Positions 62,173-64,000 of a stretch of DNA of 64,000 nucleotides are shown piece by piece (the stretch's first letter is position 1; every line of letters starts with the position of its first letter). Where the stretch lies: the NCBI GenBank assembly GCA_022566735.1, contig JADFIG010000005.1:62001-126000 (forward strand), read 5' to 3'. A model generated the notes under the pieces. The model ran no database searches. It saw only the letters and a program-made list of their open reading frames with translations, and was not told the origin of the DNA. Both the position numbers and the translations under genes were made by a program. Source of the DNA: Pseudomonadota bacterium (GTDB lineage Bacteria; Pseudomonadota; Gammaproteobacteria; Burkholderiales; Burkholderiaceae_C).

Positions 62173-63813
62173 TCACTCGATGGCGCTGGCCGACTTCACC
62201 TGCTGGCGCAGCATGAACTTCTGGACCTTGCCGGTGGCCGTCTTGGGCAACTCGCCGAAGACGATGCGCTTGGGCACCTTGTAGCGGGCGATGTGCTCGC
62301 GGCAGAAGGTGATCAGCTCGTCCTGGCTGACTTCCTGGCCGGGCTTGAGCTCGACGAAGGCGCAGGGCACCTCGCCCCACTTGGCGTCGGGCTCGGCCAC
62401 CACGGCAGCCAGCATCACGGCGGGGTGGTGGTGCAAGGCGTCTTCGACCTCGACGGAGGAGATGTTCTCGCCGCCGGAGATGATCACGTCCTTGCTGCGG
62501 TCCTTGATCTTGATGTAGCCGCTGGCGTCGCGCACGGCCAGGTCGCCGGTGTGGAACCAGCCACCTTCGAAGGCCTCCTGCGTGGCCGCCTCGTTCTTGA
62601 GGTAGCCCTTCATCACCACGTTGCCGCGGAAGCAGATCTCGCCGATGGTGTGGTCGTCCCAGGGCACGGGCTGCAGGGTCTCGGGGTTGAGCACGGTGAC
62701 CTCTTCCTGCAGCGCATAGGGCACGCCCTGGCGGCCGTTGAGGCGGGCGCGCTCTTCCAGCGGCAGGCTGGCCCACTCTTCCTGCTTGGCGCAGACGGCG
62801 GCCGGGCCATAGACCTCGGTCAGGCCATAGACGTGGGTGAGGTTGATGCCCGCGGCCTCGCAGCCCTCGATCACAGCCACCGGCGGCGCGGCCCCGGCGA
62901 TCAGGCCGTTGACCGTGTGGTTCAGGCCTTCGCGCAGCTTGGGCGGCGCGCTGATCATCATGTTGTAGATGATGGGGGCGCCGCACATGTGCGTGACGTG
63001 GTGTGTCTTGAGCAGCCAGTAGATGACCGACGGGTCGATGCGGCGCAGGCACACGCTGGTGCCGGCGACCAGGGCCATCGTCCAGGGGAAGCACCAGCCA
63101 TTGCAGTGGAACATCGGCAGCGTCCACAGGTAGGTGGCGTGCTGCGGCAGGCTCCAGGAGATGACGTTGCTGGCCGAGTTCAGGTAGGCGCCGCGGTGGT
63201 GGGTGACCACGCCCTTGGGGTTGCCGGTGGTGCCCGAGGTGTAGTTCAGGGCGATGGCGTCCCACTCGTCGGCGGGCAGGAAGCCGGTGGGCTGCGGGTC
63301 GCCCTCGGCCAGCAGGGCCTCGTAGTTCAGGCTGCCCAGGTGCTCGCCGGCGGGGGCCGTGTCGTCCTCGACGTCGATGACGAGGATGTGGTGCTTCACC
63401 ATGGTCAGCGCCTTGCCGACCACCTTGGAGAATTCACGGTCGGTCAGCAGCACGCGGGCGTTGCCGTGGTCCAGCATGAAGGCGATGGCTTCGGCGTCCA
63501 GGCGGGTGTTGAGCGTGTTGAGCACGGCACCCGTCATCGGCACGCCGAAGTGGGCCTCCAGCATGGCGGGCACGTTGGGCAGCATCACGGCCACCGTGTC
63601 GCCCCGGCCGATGCCGCGCGCACGCAGGGCGCTGGCCAGGCGGCAGCAGCGCGCCTCGGTCTCGGCCCAGGTCTGGCGGTGCTCGCCGTAGACGATGGCC
63701 GTGCGGCGCGGGTAGACGGCCGCGGCGCGGCGCAGGAAGCTCAGTGGCGAAAGACTGACGTGGTTGGCAGAGTTTTTCTCCAAACCGGCGTCATAAGGGT
63801 TTACACTAATCAT
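62173..63813 (-). CDS. AMP-forming acyl-CoA synthetase (AlkK/DmdB-like)
   Basis: 546 residues from ATG 63813 with AAGGAGAG upstream. ANL-superfamily motifs: ALNYTSGTTGNPKGVVTHHRG (P-loop A3), HVYGLTEVYGPA (A5), GWFHTGDLAVRDASGYIKIKDRSKDVIISGGENISS (A7-A8) and LPKTATGKVQKFMLR with the catalytic Lys (A10). Nearest types are medium-chain acyl-CoA ligases of the AlkK / 3-methylmercaptopropionyl-CoA ligase group. First gene of a minus-strand group with yjcH-actP, suggesting joint uptake and activation of short-chain acids. Confidence 0.93.
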   Translation of the reverse strand: MISVNPYDAGLEKNSANHVSLSPLSFLRRAAAVYPRRTAIVYGEHRQTWAETEARCCRLASALRARGIGRGDTVAVMLPNVPAMLEAHFGVPMTGAVLNTLNTRLDAEAIAFMLDHGNARVLLTDREFSKVVGKALTMVKHHILVIDVEDDTAPAGEHLGSLNYEALLAEGDPQPTGFLPADEWDAIALNYTSGTTGNPKGVVTHHRGAYLNSASNVISWSLPQHATYLWTLPMFHCNGWCFPWTMALVAGTSVCLRRIDPSVIYWLLKTHHVTHMCGAPIIYNMMISAPPKLREGLNHTVNGLIAGAAPPVAVIEGCEAAGINLTHVYGLTEVYGPAAVCAKQEEWASLPLEERARLNGRQGVPYALQEEVTVLNPETLQPVPWDDHTIGEICFRGNVVMKGYLKNEAATQEAFEGGWFHTGDLAVRDASGYIKIKDRSKDVIISGGENISSVEVEDALHHHPAVMLAAVVAEPDAKWGEVPCAFVELKPGQEVSQDELITFCREHIARYKVPKRIVFGELPKTATGKVQKFMLRQQVKSASAIE

Positions 63814-63985
63814 GCGGCTCTCCTTGACGGCACCGCCCACGGAATCGCGTGGGGCGATGACGGCCGCGATGATGGGAGACGACCTTTTCATGGCCTCCCA
63901 GCAAATGTGACGAATCTTTGCGCCGGGTTCGGCCACGGAGGCGCAGCCTGCCGATGCGCCGTCCGCGCTGCCTACAATCGGCCGC

Positions 63986-64000
63986 ATGCCGATGCCGCCC
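63986..64000 (+). CDS. Possible start of a gene continuing beyond the window
   Basis: ATG at 63986 follows TACAAT (63973-63978) by 7 bases, the same arrangement as at dnaE. Only five codons are visible (MPMPP), so the product is unknown and the gene itself is an inference from the promoter layout. Confidence 0.3.

Noticed and set aside
1-64000. CRISPR arrays, rRNA genes and insertion sequences
   Set aside because: No regularly spaced repeats, no rRNA signature segments and no transposase motifs were found.

Overview
This is a GC-rich (roughly two thirds G+C by eye) chromosomal segment with gene content and order typical of Burkholderiales (beta-proteobacteria), probably near the Comamonadaceae / Leptothrix-Ideonella-Aquabacterium group. 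The basis is the hemCDXY order, the rpsP-rimM-trmD-rplS operon, a rsgA-phhB-M48 peptidase block divergent from orn, and a flagellar set driven by sigma-28-type promoters. The genus is inference only. I see no insertion sequence, prophage, CRISPR array or rRNA operon.

Region 1 (1-1400): the 3' end of a sensor histidine kinase and a VTT/TVP38-type membrane protein. Region 2 (1500-12490) is the most unusual part. It holds an AraC-type regulator, a highly expressed-looking secreted protein, then a tight eight-gene operon: three more secreted proteins that share an L-D-[DE]-x-x-L-x-x-[VI]-x-G signature just after the signal peptide, a C39-type peptidase, two outer-membrane beta-barrels (one FadL-type), a DUF2059 protein and a DUF4382-type lipoprotein. 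A convergent gene encodes a fifth, divergent signature protein. The layout resembles the poorly characterised Acinetobacter Fil (putative pilus) loci and, more loosely, the Pseudomonas Fap functional-amyloid operon. A repeat element lies upstream of both transcription units that start with signature proteins.

Region 3 (12630-17320, minus strand): two identical tRNA-Arg(ACG) genes with a terminator, then hemY, hemX, hemD and hemC. Region 4 (17389-22787, minus): ycgR, fliT, fliS, fliD and two tandem flagellins, with recognisable sigma-28 promoters, a terminator between the flagellins and an RNA leader with competing hairpins. Region 5 (23171-30633, plus): a five-gene glycosylation island next to the flagellins, with a TPR/GT41 O-GlcNAc-type transferase, a 922-residue glycosyltransferase-methyltransferase-glycosyltransferase fusion, an FAD oxidoreductase, an SDR-like protein and a TIM-barrel isomerase-like protein. 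It probably modifies flagellin.

Region 6 (30644-36733, minus): dgt, aroB, the SRP RNA gene ffs, a secreted chalcone-isomerase-like protein, a chemoreceptor with a sigma-28 promoter, and purM. Region 7 (36799-46113): a DUF486 membrane protein, a TM2-like protein, rpsP-rimM-trmD-rplS, a CoA-type Nudix hydrolase, a CobD/CbiB-like protein, rsgA, phhB, an M48 peptidase, orn and a cupin. Region 8 (46099-54694): gluQ, a LysR regulator divergent from a pirin (19-bp palindrome between them), rlmJ, two flavoproteins, an alpha/beta-hydrolase whose nucleophile serine is replaced by alanine, and a TetR regulator divergent from an esterase/SDR pair with operator-like palindromes between them. Region 9 (54747-64000): dnaE, an acyl-CoA dehydrogenase, and an acyl-CoA ligase / DUF485 / acetate symporter group.

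Several housekeeping genes have a -10-like hexamer only 6-7 nt before the start codon and no ribosome-binding site, which suggests leaderless mRNAs.
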